DNA of 64,000 nucleotides, from NCBI GenBank assembly GCA_035192965.1, contig CP136571.1, positions 1,756,501 through 1,820,500 on the forward strand, in the 5' to 3' direction. This document shows, one piece after another, positions 18,810-27,367 of this stretch (position 1 is the first letter of the stretch; each line of letters starts with the position of its first letter). This DNA is from Fuscovulum sp. Lineage in GTDB: Bacteria; Pseudomonadota; Alphaproteobacteria; Rhodobacterales; Rhodobacteraceae. A model generated the notes under the pieces. The model was given only the letters and a program-made list of their open reading frames with translations, was not told the origin of the DNA and made no database searches. Position numbers and translations under genes: made by a program.

Positions 18810-20065
18810 GCCTTAAGATCACCACGCTTTCGAACGGCTTTCGCATCGTGACCGAGGCGATGCCGGGCCTGCTGTCGGCCTCGGCCGGGGTCTGGGTTAC
18901 GGCAGGCGGGCGGCATGAGCGGGCCGAACAGAACGGGATCGCGCATTTCCTTGAGCATATGGCCTTCAAGGGCACGGAGCGCCGCTCGTCGCTGCGCATC
19001 GCGGAAGAGATCGAGGATGTGGGCGGATATATCAACGCCTATACCAGCCGCGAGATGACAGCCTATTACGCGCGCGTCCTGTCGCCCGATGTGGCGCTGG
19101 CTTTGGATGTGATTGCCGATATCGTGCTGAACCCCGTGTTCAACCCCGATGATATCGAGACGGAGCGCCACGTCATCCTGCAGGAAATCGGCCAGGCGCT
19201 GGACACGCCTGACGACATCATCTTCGACTGGTTGCAGGAAGTGTCCTACCCCGATCAGCCTTTTGGTCGGACGATCCTGGGGCCGACCGAACGGGTATCT
19301 TCCTTCAGCCGCGATGATCTGCGCAGCTTTGTGGCCGAACATTACGGCCCCGATCAGATGATCCTGGCCGCCGCCGGGGGCGTGGACCATGACGCCATCG
19401 TGGCGCAGGCCGAAGCGTTGTTCGGGCATCTGAAACCCGTTGGCAATTCCCGCCTGCAACCCGCCCGCTTTGGCGGCGGTGAACGGCGCGAGGTCAAGGA
19501 TCTGGAACAGGTCCATTTCGCGCTGGCGTTCGAGGGGCCGGGCTATCGCGCGCCCGATGTCTATGCCGCGCAAGTCTATGCCACCGCGATGGGCGGCGGC
19601 ATGTCCAGCCGCCTGTTCCAGAAGATCCGCGAAGAGCGGGGGCTGTGCTATTCCATCTTTGCCCAGTCCGGCGCCTATGAAGATACCGGGCAGATCACGG
19701 TATATGCTGGCACGTCGGAAGAAGAGATCGGCGATCTGGTCGGGCTGACGCTGGATGAGTTGAAACGCGCCGCCGATGACATGACCGAAGCCGAGGTCAA
19801 CCGCGCCCGCGCGCAGTTGAAGGCGGGGCTGTTGATGGGGCTGGAAAGCCCCTCCAGCCGCGCCGAACGCAACGCGCGCCTTCTGGCGATCTGGGGCCGG
19901 GTGCCCAGCGTGGCCGAAACGGTGGAAAAGATCGACGCCGTCTCTACCGCCGATGTGCGGGCCTATGGCGCGGGGCTGGTCGGGGCGAAATCGGCGCTCG
20001 CGCTCTATGGCCCCGTCACCGATGCCCCGGATCTGGAGGCGATCCGGGCAAGGCTGGCGGCGTGA
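18806..20065 (+). CDS. M16 family zinc metallopeptidase (pitrilysin type)
   Basis: 419 residues, starting at TTG 18806 inside the thrC stop (MSLKITTLSNGFRIVTEAMP). The inverted zinc motif HFLEHMAFKGT (HxxEH) is near residue 48, with the distal Glu in the ETERHVILQEIG segment. The C-terminal half carries GGGMSSRLFQKIREERGLCY, the usual substrate-binding motif. It resembles mitochondrial processing peptidase beta and bacterial PqqL-like enzymes and likely degrades peptides in the cytoplasm. Its stop overlaps the next start. Confidence 0.92.
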   Translation: MSLKITTLSNGFRIVTEAMPGLLSASAGVWVTAGGRHERAEQNGIAHFLEHMAFKGTERRSSLRIAEEIEDVGGYINAYTSREMTAYYARVLSPDVALALDVIADIVLNPVFNPDDIETERHVILQEIGQALDTPDDIIFDWLQEVSYPDQPFGRTILGPTERVSSFSRDDLRSFVAEHYGPDQMILAAAGGVDHDAIVAQAEALFGHLKPVGNSRLQPARFGGGERREVKDLEQVHFALAFEGPGYRAPDVYAAQVYATAMGGGMSSRLFQKIREERGLCYSIFAQSGAYEDTGQITVYAGTSEEEIGDLVGLTLDELKRAADDMTEAEVNRARAQLKAGLLMGLESPSSRAERNARLLAIWGRVPSVAETVEKIDAVSTADVRAYGAGLVGAKSALALYGPVTDAPDLEAIRARLAA

Positions 20066-20649
20066 TGCTGCCCTTCCGCCGCAAGGTCAAGATCGAGACG
20101 GAGCGGATGACGCTGCGCCTGCCCACCCATGGCGACTGGACGCAATGGGCCGCCCTGCGCGACGAAAGCGCCGCGTTCCTGACGCCTTGGGAACCGGTCT
20201 GGGCCGGGGATCACCTGACGCGCAAGGCGTTCACCAACCGCGTCTACTGGGCCGCCCGGGCCGAGGCGCAGGGAACCGCGCTGCCCCTGCTGCTGATCCG
20301 GCGGGAAGATCAGGCGCTGCTGGGGGCAATCACGCTGGACAATATCCGCCGTGGGCCGTCGCAATCGGGGACGCTGGGCTATTGGATCGGTGAAAGGTTC
20401 AGCCGCCGGGGTTACATGCGCGAGGCGATTCAGTCGGTCGTGCATCACGCCTATTCCGCACTCGACCTCAGCCGGATCGAAGCGGCCTGTCTGCCGGAAA
20501 ACATCGCCTCACGCGGGGTGTTGGAAAAATGCGGCTTCAAATACGAAGGCGTGGCGCAAAGCTATCTGCAAATTTCGGGGCGTTGGCGGAACCATGTCCT
20601 TTACGCCGCGCTGCGGCTGGATCGGCGGGGCCGAACGGGCGTGGGCTGA
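20065..20649 (+). CDS. GNAT family N-acetyltransferase (RimJ/RimL-like)
   Basis: 194 residues. ETERMTLRLPTHGDW at the N-terminus, GYWIGERFSRRGYMREAIQS in the acetyl-CoA loop (Q/RxxGxG/A-like) and AACLPENIASRGVLEKCGFK are typical of ribosomal-protein alanine acetyltransferases such as RimJ. ATG 20065 (or GTG 20062) overlaps the peptidase stop, so it closes the thrC-M16-GNAT operon. The actual substrate is unknown. Confidence 0.88.
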   Translation: MLPFRRKVKIETERMTLRLPTHGDWTQWAALRDESAAFLTPWEPVWAGDHLTRKAFTNRVYWAARAEAQGTALPLLLIRREDQALLGAITLDNIRRGPSQSGTLGYWIGERFSRRGYMREAIQSVVHHAYSALDLSRIEAACLPENIASRGVLEKCGFKYEGVAQSYLQISGRWRNHVLYAALRLDRRGRTGVG

Positions 20650-20759
20650 GCGCGCGCTTTCCTGTGGAAAACCAAGGCGCCTGACGAAAGCGTGATGCGC
20701 CGAAGGCCGGCTGTCATGGCAGGCTGGTTTCCTCACGGCAGGCAGCGAAGGATGGCGCG

Positions 20760-21590
20760 ATGGTGCGGATTGGGCGCGGGATGATGCTCTGTGCGGCGCT
20801 GGTGATCGGGGCGCAGGCACGGCCTGCGGCGGCACAGGAACGAATACCTTCGAACTGTTTTGCCCTTGCACAGGCCCCCGTGGAACGCGTCTGGCGCGCG
20901 TCGATCGGCTCGGCGCTGGAAACGGGCCATGTGCGCATCCACTATCTGGACCATGCGAGTTTCGCGATCGAGACCGAAGATGGCACCCTCGCCGTGACGG
21001 ATTACACCGGGTATATCGGCAACCCGGATGTGGTGCCCGATGTGGTGACCATGAACAACGCCCATTCCACCCATTGGACCAGCAACCCCGATCCGCGCAT
21101 TCCCCATGTGCTGAACGGCTGGCCCGAAGAGGGGCAACCCGCCTTTCACGAACTGGACCTTGGGTCGATGCTGGTGCGCAATGTGACAACCGATACGCGC
21201 GGCCCCTTTGGTGAAGGTGCGCGGGCGGATGGCAATTCGATCTTTGTGTTCGAGGCGGGCGGTCTGTGCATCGGCCACCTTGGGCACCTGCATCAGATCC
21301 CCGATGATGCACAATACGCCTCGATCGGGCGGCTGGATGTGGTCATGGTGCCGGTGGATGGCGGCTATACCATGAGCACCGAGGCCATGGCCGAGGTGGT
21401 GGGGCGCCTGCGGGCATCGGTCGTGATCCCGATGCACTGGTTTTCCGGCGCGTCGCTGGTGACCTTCCTCGACGAGATGGAAGGTCAGTTCGACGTGGTC
21501 GAAACCGGCGGGCCGGAACTGGATCTGTCCTTGCAGGACCTGCCCGGTCGGCCCACGATCATGGTGCTGGAGCCGGCCTATCTTCCGTGA
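20760..21590 (+). CDS. Periplasmic MBL-fold metallohydrolase (UlaG-like)
   Basis: 276 residues. An N-terminal signal peptide (MMLCAALVIGAQARPAAA) points to export. The fold is a beta-lactamase-like one: HYLDHASFAIETEDGTLAVTDYTG, NNAHSTHWTSNPD in place of the HxHxDH loop, CIGHLGHLHQIPDD and VIPMHWFSG. These match UlaG-type or MBL hydrolases with a variant metal site (AHSTH). It follows a 110-base gap after the GNAT gene. No substrate can be assigned. Confidence 0.78.
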   Translation: MVRIGRGMMLCAALVIGAQARPAAAQERIPSNCFALAQAPVERVWRASIGSALETGHVRIHYLDHASFAIETEDGTLAVTDYTGYIGNPDVVPDVVTMNNAHSTHWTSNPDPRIPHVLNGWPEEGQPAFHELDLGSMLVRNVTTDTRGPFGEGARADGNSIFVFEAGGLCIGHLGHLHQIPDDAQYASIGRLDVVMVPVDGGYTMSTEAMAEVVGRLRASVVIPMHWFSGASLVTFLDEMEGQFDVVETGGPELDLSLQDLPGRPTIMVLEPAYLP

Positions 21591-21647
21591 CGCCCCCTTT
21601 CCCGTCAGGCGGCCGGGGGATAGGAAGGGGCGGAAGGAGCCCCGCCC

Positions 21648-23063
21648 ATGCTGAACCCTGCCGATGCCGCCTTTGCCGCACAGCTTGCCGCCCTGCTGCC
21701 CGATGGCGCGGTGCGCGCGCCCGAGGCGCGGTATCTGGAAGAGCCACGCGGCCAATGGGCAGGGCAGGGCGGCGTGCTGGTCCTGCCCCGATCCACTGCC
21801 GAGGTGCAGGTCGTGGTGCGCGCCTGCGCCGAGGCGCGGGTGGGCATTCTGCCCTGGGGTGGTGGTACCGGGCTGGTGGGCGGGCAGGTCATGCCCGATG
21901 GCCCCGCACCAGTGATCCTGTCGTTGGAACGCATGTCCAATATCCGGGGCATCTGGCCCGAGGAAAACGTGCTGGTCGCAGAGGCGGGCCTGACGCTGGC
22001 CGCCGTGCAGGAAGCGGCGGCAGAGGCGCGGCGGCAATTCCCGCTGTCGCTCGCCAGCGAAGGCACCGCCCGGATCGGTGGGGTTCTGGCCACCAATGCG
22101 GGTGGCATTGGCGTACTGCGCCATGGAAATGCGCGCGACCTCTGCCTTGGGATCGAGGCGGTGATGGCCGATGGGTCGCTGCTGGGCGGACTGAAACGGC
22201 TGCGCAAGGACAACACCGGCTATGACCTGCGCCATCTGCTGATCGGGGCTGAAGGCACGCTGGGCATCATCACGGCGGCGGCCCTGCGGATGGTGCCACG
22301 CCCGGCGGCCGAAGTGACGGCACTGCTTGTCGTGCCCGACCCTGCGGCGGCGCTGCAGTTGCTGACGCTGTGCCAGAACCGGATGCCGGGCATGATATCG
22401 GCCTTTGAACTGATCAGCCGCATGGGTTTCGCCTTCCTTGCAGAAACGATGCCCGAAGTGGCCTGCCCCTTTCCCACGGCCCCCGCATGGTCAGTGCTGC
22501 TGGAACTTGGCCTGCCTTCAGCCTTTGAGGCCGAGGCGGTGATGGCCGGACTTTATGCCGAGGCGGATGAAGCCGGTCTGGTGCTGGACGGTGTGATCGC
22601 CGCGTCCGAGGCGCAGCGCAGCGGTCTCTGGCGGATCCGCGAATCCATTCCCGCCGCGAACCGCAAGATCGGCGCGATCTCATCGCATGATATCTCGCTG
22701 CCGCTGGCGGCGGTGCCGGATTTTCTTGTGCGGGCCGATGCGGCGCTGGCGCGGTTGGGCGATTGGCGCATCAACAGCTTTGGGCATCTGGGCGACGGCA
22801 ATCTGCATTACAACGTCTTTCCGATGCCGGGCCGCAGCCGACAGGACCACGCGCATCAGCGCGATGCGATCAAGACCTGTGTTCATGATCTCGTGCATGA
22901 AATGGGCGGATCGGTCAGTGCAGAGCACGGGATTGGGCGGCTGAAAGTGGGGGACCTGGAGCGCTATGGCGATCCGGGCAAGCTGGCGGCGATGCGCGCG
23001 ATCAAGACCGCGCTCGATCCGCTGGGCATCCTCAACCCCGGCGCTGTCCTGCGGCAAGGCTGA
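21648..23063 (+). CDS. FAD-binding oxidoreductase (GlcD/D-2-hydroxyacid dehydrogenase family)
   Basis: 471 residues with a PCMH-type FAD domain (ILPWGGGTGLVGGQV, RIGGVLATNAGGIGVLRHGN, LLIGAEGTLGIITAA) and a C-terminal FAD-linked oxidase domain (NSFGHLGDGNLHYNVFPM, then VSAEHGIGRLK). The family includes GlcD, D-lactate and D-2-hydroxyglutarate dehydrogenases. No glcE or glcF neighbour is present, so D-2-hydroxyglutarate or D-lactate is as likely as glycolate. The gene ends four bases before a run of perfect inverted repeats. Confidence 0.88.
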   Translation: MLNPADAAFAAQLAALLPDGAVRAPEARYLEEPRGQWAGQGGVLVLPRSTAEVQVVVRACAEARVGILPWGGGTGLVGGQVMPDGPAPVILSLERMSNIRGIWPEENVLVAEAGLTLAAVQEAAAEARRQFPLSLASEGTARIGGVLATNAGGIGVLRHGNARDLCLGIEAVMADGSLLGGLKRLRKDNTGYDLRHLLIGAEGTLGIITAAALRMVPRPAAEVTALLVVPDPAAALQLLTLCQNRMPGMISAFELISRMGFAFLAETMPEVACPFPTAPAWSVLLELGLPSAFEAEAVMAGLYAEADEAGLVLDGVIAASEAQRSGLWRIRESIPAANRKIGAISSHDISLPLAAVPDFLVRADAALARLGDWRINSFGHLGDGNLHYNVFPMPGRSRQDHAHQRDAIKTCVHDLVHEMGGSVSAEHGIGRLKVGDLERYGDPGKLAAMRAIKTALDPLGILNPGAVLRQG

Positions 23064-23066
23064 GGC

Positions 23067-23169
23067 CCGAGAATTTTCCTGAAAATTCTCGGTCAGGCTG
23101 CGCGGGCGCAGCCGGAAAATCTTTCCTGAAAGATTTTCGTCTTCTGAAGATTTTCCATGGAAAATCTTC
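23067..23169. repeat. Four consecutive perfect inverted repeats
   Basis: Four stems lie side by side. The first is 23067-23092 (12-bp arms CCGAGAATTTTC, 2-base loop). The second is 23096-23113 (GGCTGCGC/GCGCAGCC). The third is 23115-23138 (11-bp arms GAAAATCTTTC). The fourth is 23146-23169, a 24-base perfect palindrome centred on CCATGG. Three share a GAAAATCTT-like arm. They sit between the convergent ends of the GlcD-type gene and ssrA, so they could terminate both. Four perfect stems is far more than termination needs. Confidence 0.85.
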
Positions 23170-23189
23170 CTGCAACGGTTGGGGAAAGG

Positions 23190-23510
23190 TGCAGGTTTCT
23201 GTTGCCAGGTACCTGCGAACCCCGCCCTACGCGGCTAAGCGCAGGGACTTAGATTTGGTATTGCGAGCCGCTTACGCGGCCAGCGCCACCGGAGCACGGT
23301 TGTCATTGGCAACTGTGATCTTGGACCGATAACGGTGGTACCTCACCGAGCAAAAGCTGGCCTCTTTGAACGTTCGTCGATCCTATTTCGGCCCCGAACC
23401 CCCGCAATGATCGGGTGGATTGGTGGAGCCGCCGGGTACCGCCCCCGGGTCCGAGCCGTCTATTACAGGTGCGTTTATCGCCATAGTCCGGGTTGCCCCG
23501 AACACCATCT
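23190..23510 (-). ncRNA. ssrA: tmRNA (ssrA), circularly permuted alphaproteobacterial two-piece form
   Basis: Read on the minus strand, the acceptor piece comes first: T-arm GGACCCGGGGGCGG..CCCGG, then CGGCTCC-ACCA with the CCA at 23423-23421. A short linker follows, then GGGGCCG (23395-23389), which pairs over 7 bp with CGGCTCC. GAAATAGGATCGACGAACG comes after it. The coding part has GCC AAT GAC .. GCG TAA at 23310-23272, encoding the tag ANDNRAPVALAA, typical of Rhodobacterales. Both ends are approximate. tmRNA with SmpB rescues stalled ribosomes and tags the products for proteolysis. The gene has no overlapping protein-coding frame of note. Confidence 0.92.
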
Positions 23511-23558
23511 GATATAGGGGCGGTCACCGCGGGCCGCAAGTCATTCCGCCGGAAATGC

Positions 23559-23584
23559 AAAACGCCCGGGGTTGCCCCCGGGCG
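23559..23584 (-). terminator. Terminator of the solute-binding protein gene
   Basis: On the minus strand CGCCCGGGG..CCCCGGGCG (9-bp arms) is followed by TTTTGC. It begins about 25 bases after the stop of the solute-binding protein and lies just upstream of ssrA, so it separates the two minus-strand transcripts. Confidence 0.75.
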
Positions 23585-23608
23585 CCGCTTGCAAGCTGGT
23601 CTGAACGA

Positions 23609-24661
23609 TCAGAAGCCCGCTTTGATGTTCTCGAATTCCTGGATCATCTTTTCGCGGAACTCGGGCGATACCGGCGTCTGGGCCAGCAGCGTGGTCGTGA
23701 CCGGGTCGACGAAGGCGGCCTTCAGCTCTTCTGCCGGGATTTCCGCCATTGCGGCGTTGTTGGAATGGGCATAGCCCAGTTCATCCAGCAGCGTCTTGGC
23801 CGAGCCATGGGCCAGCAGCGAGTTGATGAAGTCATAGGCCTTGTCTTCCGAACCCGGCGCATCCTTCATGTTCACATAGCCGCAATACCAGGTCGATGCC
23901 CCTTCCGCCGGAGAGCGGTTGAACCCGATGGGGAACTCTTCGGCCTGCAACAGCGCCACGCCGTCATTCCACGACCAAGACACCAGAACCTCACCCGTCG
24001 CCATCAGCTGCGACAGTTCTGCCGGATCAGCCCAATAAGCGCGGACATTGGGATGCACCGTGCGCAGCCAGTCGGCGGCGGCCTGGAATTGTTCATCGGT
24101 CACATTGTCCCAGCTCGTTACGCCGGTCGCCAGGAAGGCCAGCGCCCAGATATCGTCCGAGTTGTCGGGCAGCGAGATGCGGTTGGCATATTTCGGGTCG
24201 GCAAAGACCTGAAGCGAGGCAACATCCTCGGCCGGAACTTCGGTCGTGTTATAGGCCACGGCGGTATAGGCGTAATCCGTCGGGATGAACCAGATGCCGC
24301 CGTCATCCTTTACATAGGTGGAATTCAGCAGGGCCGGGTTGATGTTGGCAAATTCGGGGATCTTCGACGTATCCCACGGCTCGATCAGATCGGCGCTGCG
24401 ATAGCGCGGCAGGCTGGCCACGCAAGGATGGGTCACATCGGATTTGAAGCCGGAGGAGACCTTCTGAAAGGCCTCGTCATCATCGGCAAAGAAGGAATAG
24501 GTCGGATTCGCGCCATGCTTGGCGACAAAGTCGGTCAGGACACCTTCGATCTCCCATCCGGCCCAGTCAAAGACTGTCATTTCGGGATCGGCGGCGCGGG
24601 CTGCGGTCGACAGCGCGGTGATGGTCGCGACAGTCGCAAGCAGAATTCTTGTATGCTTCAT
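23609..24661 (-). CDS. ABC transporter substrate-binding protein (PotD/PotF-like)
   Basis: 350 residues with a signal peptide (MKHTRILLATVATITALSTAARA) and a type-2 periplasmic binding fold: FDWAGWEIEG near the N-terminus, GGIWFIPTDYAYTAVAYNT, and WSWNDGVALL. The WAGY-like start and PTDY segment resemble spermidine/putrescine-binding proteins. No permease or ATPase gene is adjacent, so it is an orphan in this window; its partner genes would be elsewhere. A terminator follows. Ligand is inferred only from family resemblance. Confidence 0.82.
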   Translation of the reverse strand: MKHTRILLATVATITALSTAARAADPEMTVFDWAGWEIEGVLTDFVAKHGANPTYSFFADDDEAFQKVSSGFKSDVTHPCVASLPRYRSADLIEPWDTSKIPEFANINPALLNSTYVKDDGGIWFIPTDYAYTAVAYNTTEVPAEDVASLQVFADPKYANRISLPDNSDDIWALAFLATGVTSWDNVTDEQFQAAADWLRTVHPNVRAYWADPAELSQLMATGEVLVSWSWNDGVALLQAEEFPIGFNRSPAEGASTWYCGYVNMKDAPGSEDKAYDFINSLLAHGSAKTLLDELGYAHSNNAAMAEIPAEELKAAFVDPVTTTLLAQTPVSPEFREKMIQEFENIKAGF

Positions 24662-24897
24662 TTATTTTCCTCACTGCTGGATCCTTGGCCGCTTTTCCCT
24701 CTTCGACCAAAAAGATCAGTTAACGCTATTTCAGGCATGGCCCGGTCTCAAGCCCCCATGCGACATTGGAATTGTTTGCCCCAACGACAAGGGGCGCAGC
24801 GGGCCCATGCTGTTTTTTCCGGCAAGAATGCCCGCAAACTGGGCATCTTCCCCGGAAATGGGTCAGATTGAAGATGCAGAATGGAAAGGGAGGGGAG

Positions 24898-25887
24898 ATG
24901 TTCAGGGCTTTGGTGGTGGAAAAGGATGCCGCAGGGGTAACGCGCGCAGGCGTGCAGATGCTGGATGAGGCGCATCTTCCTGACGGGAATGTGACGGTGT
25001 CCGTCGAATATTCCACGCTGAATTACAAGGATGCGCTCTGCATGGGGTCCGGGGGCGGCATGGTGCGCGCCTGGCCGCATGTGCCGGGGATCGACTTCGC
25101 CGGTGTGGTCGAGGCGTCCGGGGATTCGCGCTATCGCCCCGGTGACGCTGTCATTCTGACAGGCTGGCGCGTCGGCGAAAGCTGGTGGGGCGGCCATGCG
25201 GAAAAGGCGCGGGTCAAGGCGGATTGGCTGGTGCCGCTGCCCAAGGGGATGACCACCCGGCAGGCCATGGCCGTGGGCACCGCAGGCTTTACCGCCATGC
25301 TCGCCCTGATCGCGCTTGAGGCGCATGGGCTGGACCCGGATCAGGGCGAGGTGCTGGTCACGGGCGCGGCCGGGGGTGTGGGATCGGTGGCCGTGGCGCT
25401 GCTGGCGACGCGGGGCTACCGGGTGGCGGCTGTCACCGGCCGGCCCGAGACCGGCGACTATCTGCGCCAATTGGGCGCAAGCCGGATCGTGCCACGTGCG
25501 GACCTTGCCGATGTGGTGGCCAAGCCGCTGGAATCCGAGACCTGGGCCGGCTGCATCGACAATGTAGGCGGCGCAATGCTGGCGCGGGTATTGGGGCAGA
25601 TGCAGGCCAACAGTTCCGTGGCGGCCGTGGGTCTGGCAGGCGGGGCAGAGGTGCCGCTGAAGATCACCCCCTTTATCCTGCGGGGGGTGAACCTGTTGGG
25701 GATCCATTCTGTGACCGTGCCTTTCGTCAAGCGTCTGATTGCCTGGGAACGTCTTGCGGCGGAACTGCCGATGGACCGGCTTGAGGCGATGGTGCAGGAC
25801 TGCGCGCTCGCCGATCTGCCAGACCTTGGCCGGGCCATTCTGGCCGGGGGCGTGCAAGGGCGGGTGGTGGTGGATGTGCGCCGCTGA
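24898..25887 (+). CDS. acuI: Acrylyl-CoA reductase-like MDR oxidoreductase (AcuI/YhdH family)
   Basis: 329 residues from ATG 24898, preceded by GGGAGGGGAG. It is a zinc-free medium-chain dehydrogenase: MFRALVVEKDAAGVT, STLNYKDALCMGSGGGMVR, PHVPGIDFAGVVEASGD, LVTGAAGGVGSVAVALLA (NADPH site), TGRPETGDYLRQLGAS, CIDNVGGAMLARVL. The family reduces toxic acryloyl-CoA to propionyl-CoA, for example in DMSP use in Rhodobacter. No DMSP lyase gene is nearby, so a general detoxifying role is as likely. Confidence 0.85.
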   Translation: MFRALVVEKDAAGVTRAGVQMLDEAHLPDGNVTVSVEYSTLNYKDALCMGSGGGMVRAWPHVPGIDFAGVVEASGDSRYRPGDAVILTGWRVGESWWGGHAEKARVKADWLVPLPKGMTTRQAMAVGTAGFTAMLALIALEAHGLDPDQGEVLVTGAAGGVGSVAVALLATRGYRVAAVTGRPETGDYLRQLGASRIVPRADLADVVAKPLESETWAGCIDNVGGAMLARVLGQMQANSSVAAVGLAGGAEVPLKITPFILRGVNLLGIHSVTVPFVKRLIAWERLAAELPMDRLEAMVQDCALADLPDLGRAILAGGVQGRVVVDVRR

Positions 25888-26088
25888 AGCGCGGGTCAGG
25901 TGGTTTGACGGCGGCGAAACCTGCCGCTAACAAAGGCATTGAGGGGCAGCGTCCGCGCTGCACCTCTGCCGGCGGGGGAGCCATCCCGTCGGTCCGGCTG
26001 GAAGACCTGCCACGGATCGGGACAAGCCCCGCCCGTGCGGGGCTGGCCGGGTCCGACCGGAAACGCTGTTGAGAAAGACCCCAGAGCC
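25888..26088 (+). promoter_or_regulatory. GC-rich structured leader upstream of the class V aminotransferase
   Basis: Several stems can be drawn: GCAGCG/CGCTGC around 25947-25962, AGCCCCGCC/GTGCGGGGCT around 26025-26044, and an outer pairing of GTCGGTCCGGC (~25988) with GCCGGGTCCGAC (~26047). A GGAAGACCTGCC segment lies between. The layout suggests a folded RNA leader, but I cannot match it to a known riboswitch class with confidence. Confidence 0.35.
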
Positions 26089-27318
26089 ATGACCGCGCTA
26101 GACCTTGATTTCGTCCGTTCGCAATTCCCGGCCTTTGCCTCGCCGGTGCTGTCGACCCATGCCTTCTTTGAAAATGCGGGTGGCAGCTATCCCTGCCGTC
26201 AGGTGGTGGACCGGCTGCATCGCTTCTATACCGACCGCAAGGTACAGCCCTATGCCCCCTATCCCGGCGCGCAGGCGGGCGGGGATGAGATGGACGAGGC
26301 GCGCACGCGCCTTGCCGCCATGATGGGCGTGGCGCGGGAAGAGGTGTCTTTTGGCCCGTCCACCAGCGCCAACACCTATGTTCTGGCACAGGCAGTGCGG
26401 AAATGGCTGTCGGGCAAAGGTCTGGCGATCATCGTCACGGATCAGGACCACGAGGCCAATTCCGGCGTCTGGCGGCGTCTGGTGGATGAAGGGATCGAGG
26501 TTCGCGAATGGCGCGTCGACCCCGCCACGGGATCGCTGTCTATGGCTGGGCTGACGCCGCTGCTGGCGGATGGCAAGGTGCGGCTGGTTTGCTTTCCGCA
26601 TTGCTCAAACGTGGTGGCCGAGATCAACGATGTGGCCGCCATCTGCGACATGGCCCGCGCGGCAGGGGCACGCACTGTGGTGGACGGCGTCAGCTATGCC
26701 CCGCACGGCTTTCCCGACATTCCGGCGCTGGGCTGCGATGTCTATCTGTTCTCTGCCTACAAGACCTATGGCCCGCATCAGGGGATCATGGTCATCCGCG
26801 CGCCCTTTGGATTTGAACTGCCGGGGCAGGCGCATTTCTTCAACAACGACACGCTTTACAAACGGTTCACGCCTGCCGGGCCGGACCATGCGCAGATTGC
26901 AGCTTGCGCCGGGATGGCGGATTTCGTCGATGCGCTGGCCGCGCATCATGGCGTCACCGGCGATGCGGCGGCACGCAACCGGGGTGTGCATGATCTGATG
27001 AGAGCGCAGGAAGTGGCCGTGATCGCCCCGCTTCTGGAGTATCTGGCCGCGCGTAACGACTTGCGGCTGATCGGCCCGCGCGATGCAGCGCGGCGTGCGC
27101 CCACTGTCGCCGTCGATCTGGGCCGCGCGGCAGAACCGCTGTCCGAAGAGCTGGGCAAGCGCGGGATCGCCTGCTGGGCGGGCGATTTCTATGCCGTGCG
27201 CCCGCTGACGGCGATGGGCGTCGATCTGGAAAAGGGCGTGCTGCGGATGAGCGCGGTGCATTACACATCGGCCGAAGATGTGGCGCGCCTGATCGCGGCT
27301 CTGGACGATCTGCTGTGA
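26089..27318 (+). CDS. Cysteine desulfurase-like class V aminotransferase
   Basis: 409 residues from ATG 26089. It is PLP-dependent with HAFFENAGGSYPCRQVVDRL at the start, GPSTSANTYVLAQAV, DQDHEANSGVWRRL, VVDGVSYAPHG with the PLP-contacting Asp, and the Schiff-base lysine in FSAYKTYGPHQG. The cysteine loop of true NifS/IscS enzymes is not obvious, so this looks like the broader CsdA/isopenicillin-epimerase-like class. Substrate unknown. A structured leader precedes it and a photolyase gene follows after 49 bases. Confidence 0.82.
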   Translation: MTALDLDFVRSQFPAFASPVLSTHAFFENAGGSYPCRQVVDRLHRFYTDRKVQPYAPYPGAQAGGDEMDEARTRLAAMMGVAREEVSFGPSTSANTYVLAQAVRKWLSGKGLAIIVTDQDHEANSGVWRRLVDEGIEVREWRVDPATGSLSMAGLTPLLADGKVRLVCFPHCSNVVAEINDVAAICDMARAAGARTVVDGVSYAPHGFPDIPALGCDVYLFSAYKTYGPHQGIMVIRAPFGFELPGQAHFFNNDTLYKRFTPAGPDHAQIAACAGMADFVDALAAHHGVTGDAAARNRGVHDLMRAQEVAVIAPLLEYLAARNDLRLIGPRDAARRAPTVAVDLGRAAEPLSEELGKRGIACWAGDFYAVRPLTAMGVDLEKGVLRMSAVHYTSAEDVARLIAALDDLL

Positions 27319-27367
27319 TCCGACGGGAAGGGCGGCGCGTATCACTGCAAAGAATACACAGGCGCGC

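Noticed and set aside
25940..26080. Cobalamin riboswitch
   Set aside because: Only a GGAAGACCTGCC-like end is seen; the conserved GCCACTG box and the full architecture are missing, and the gene downstream is not a B12 gene.
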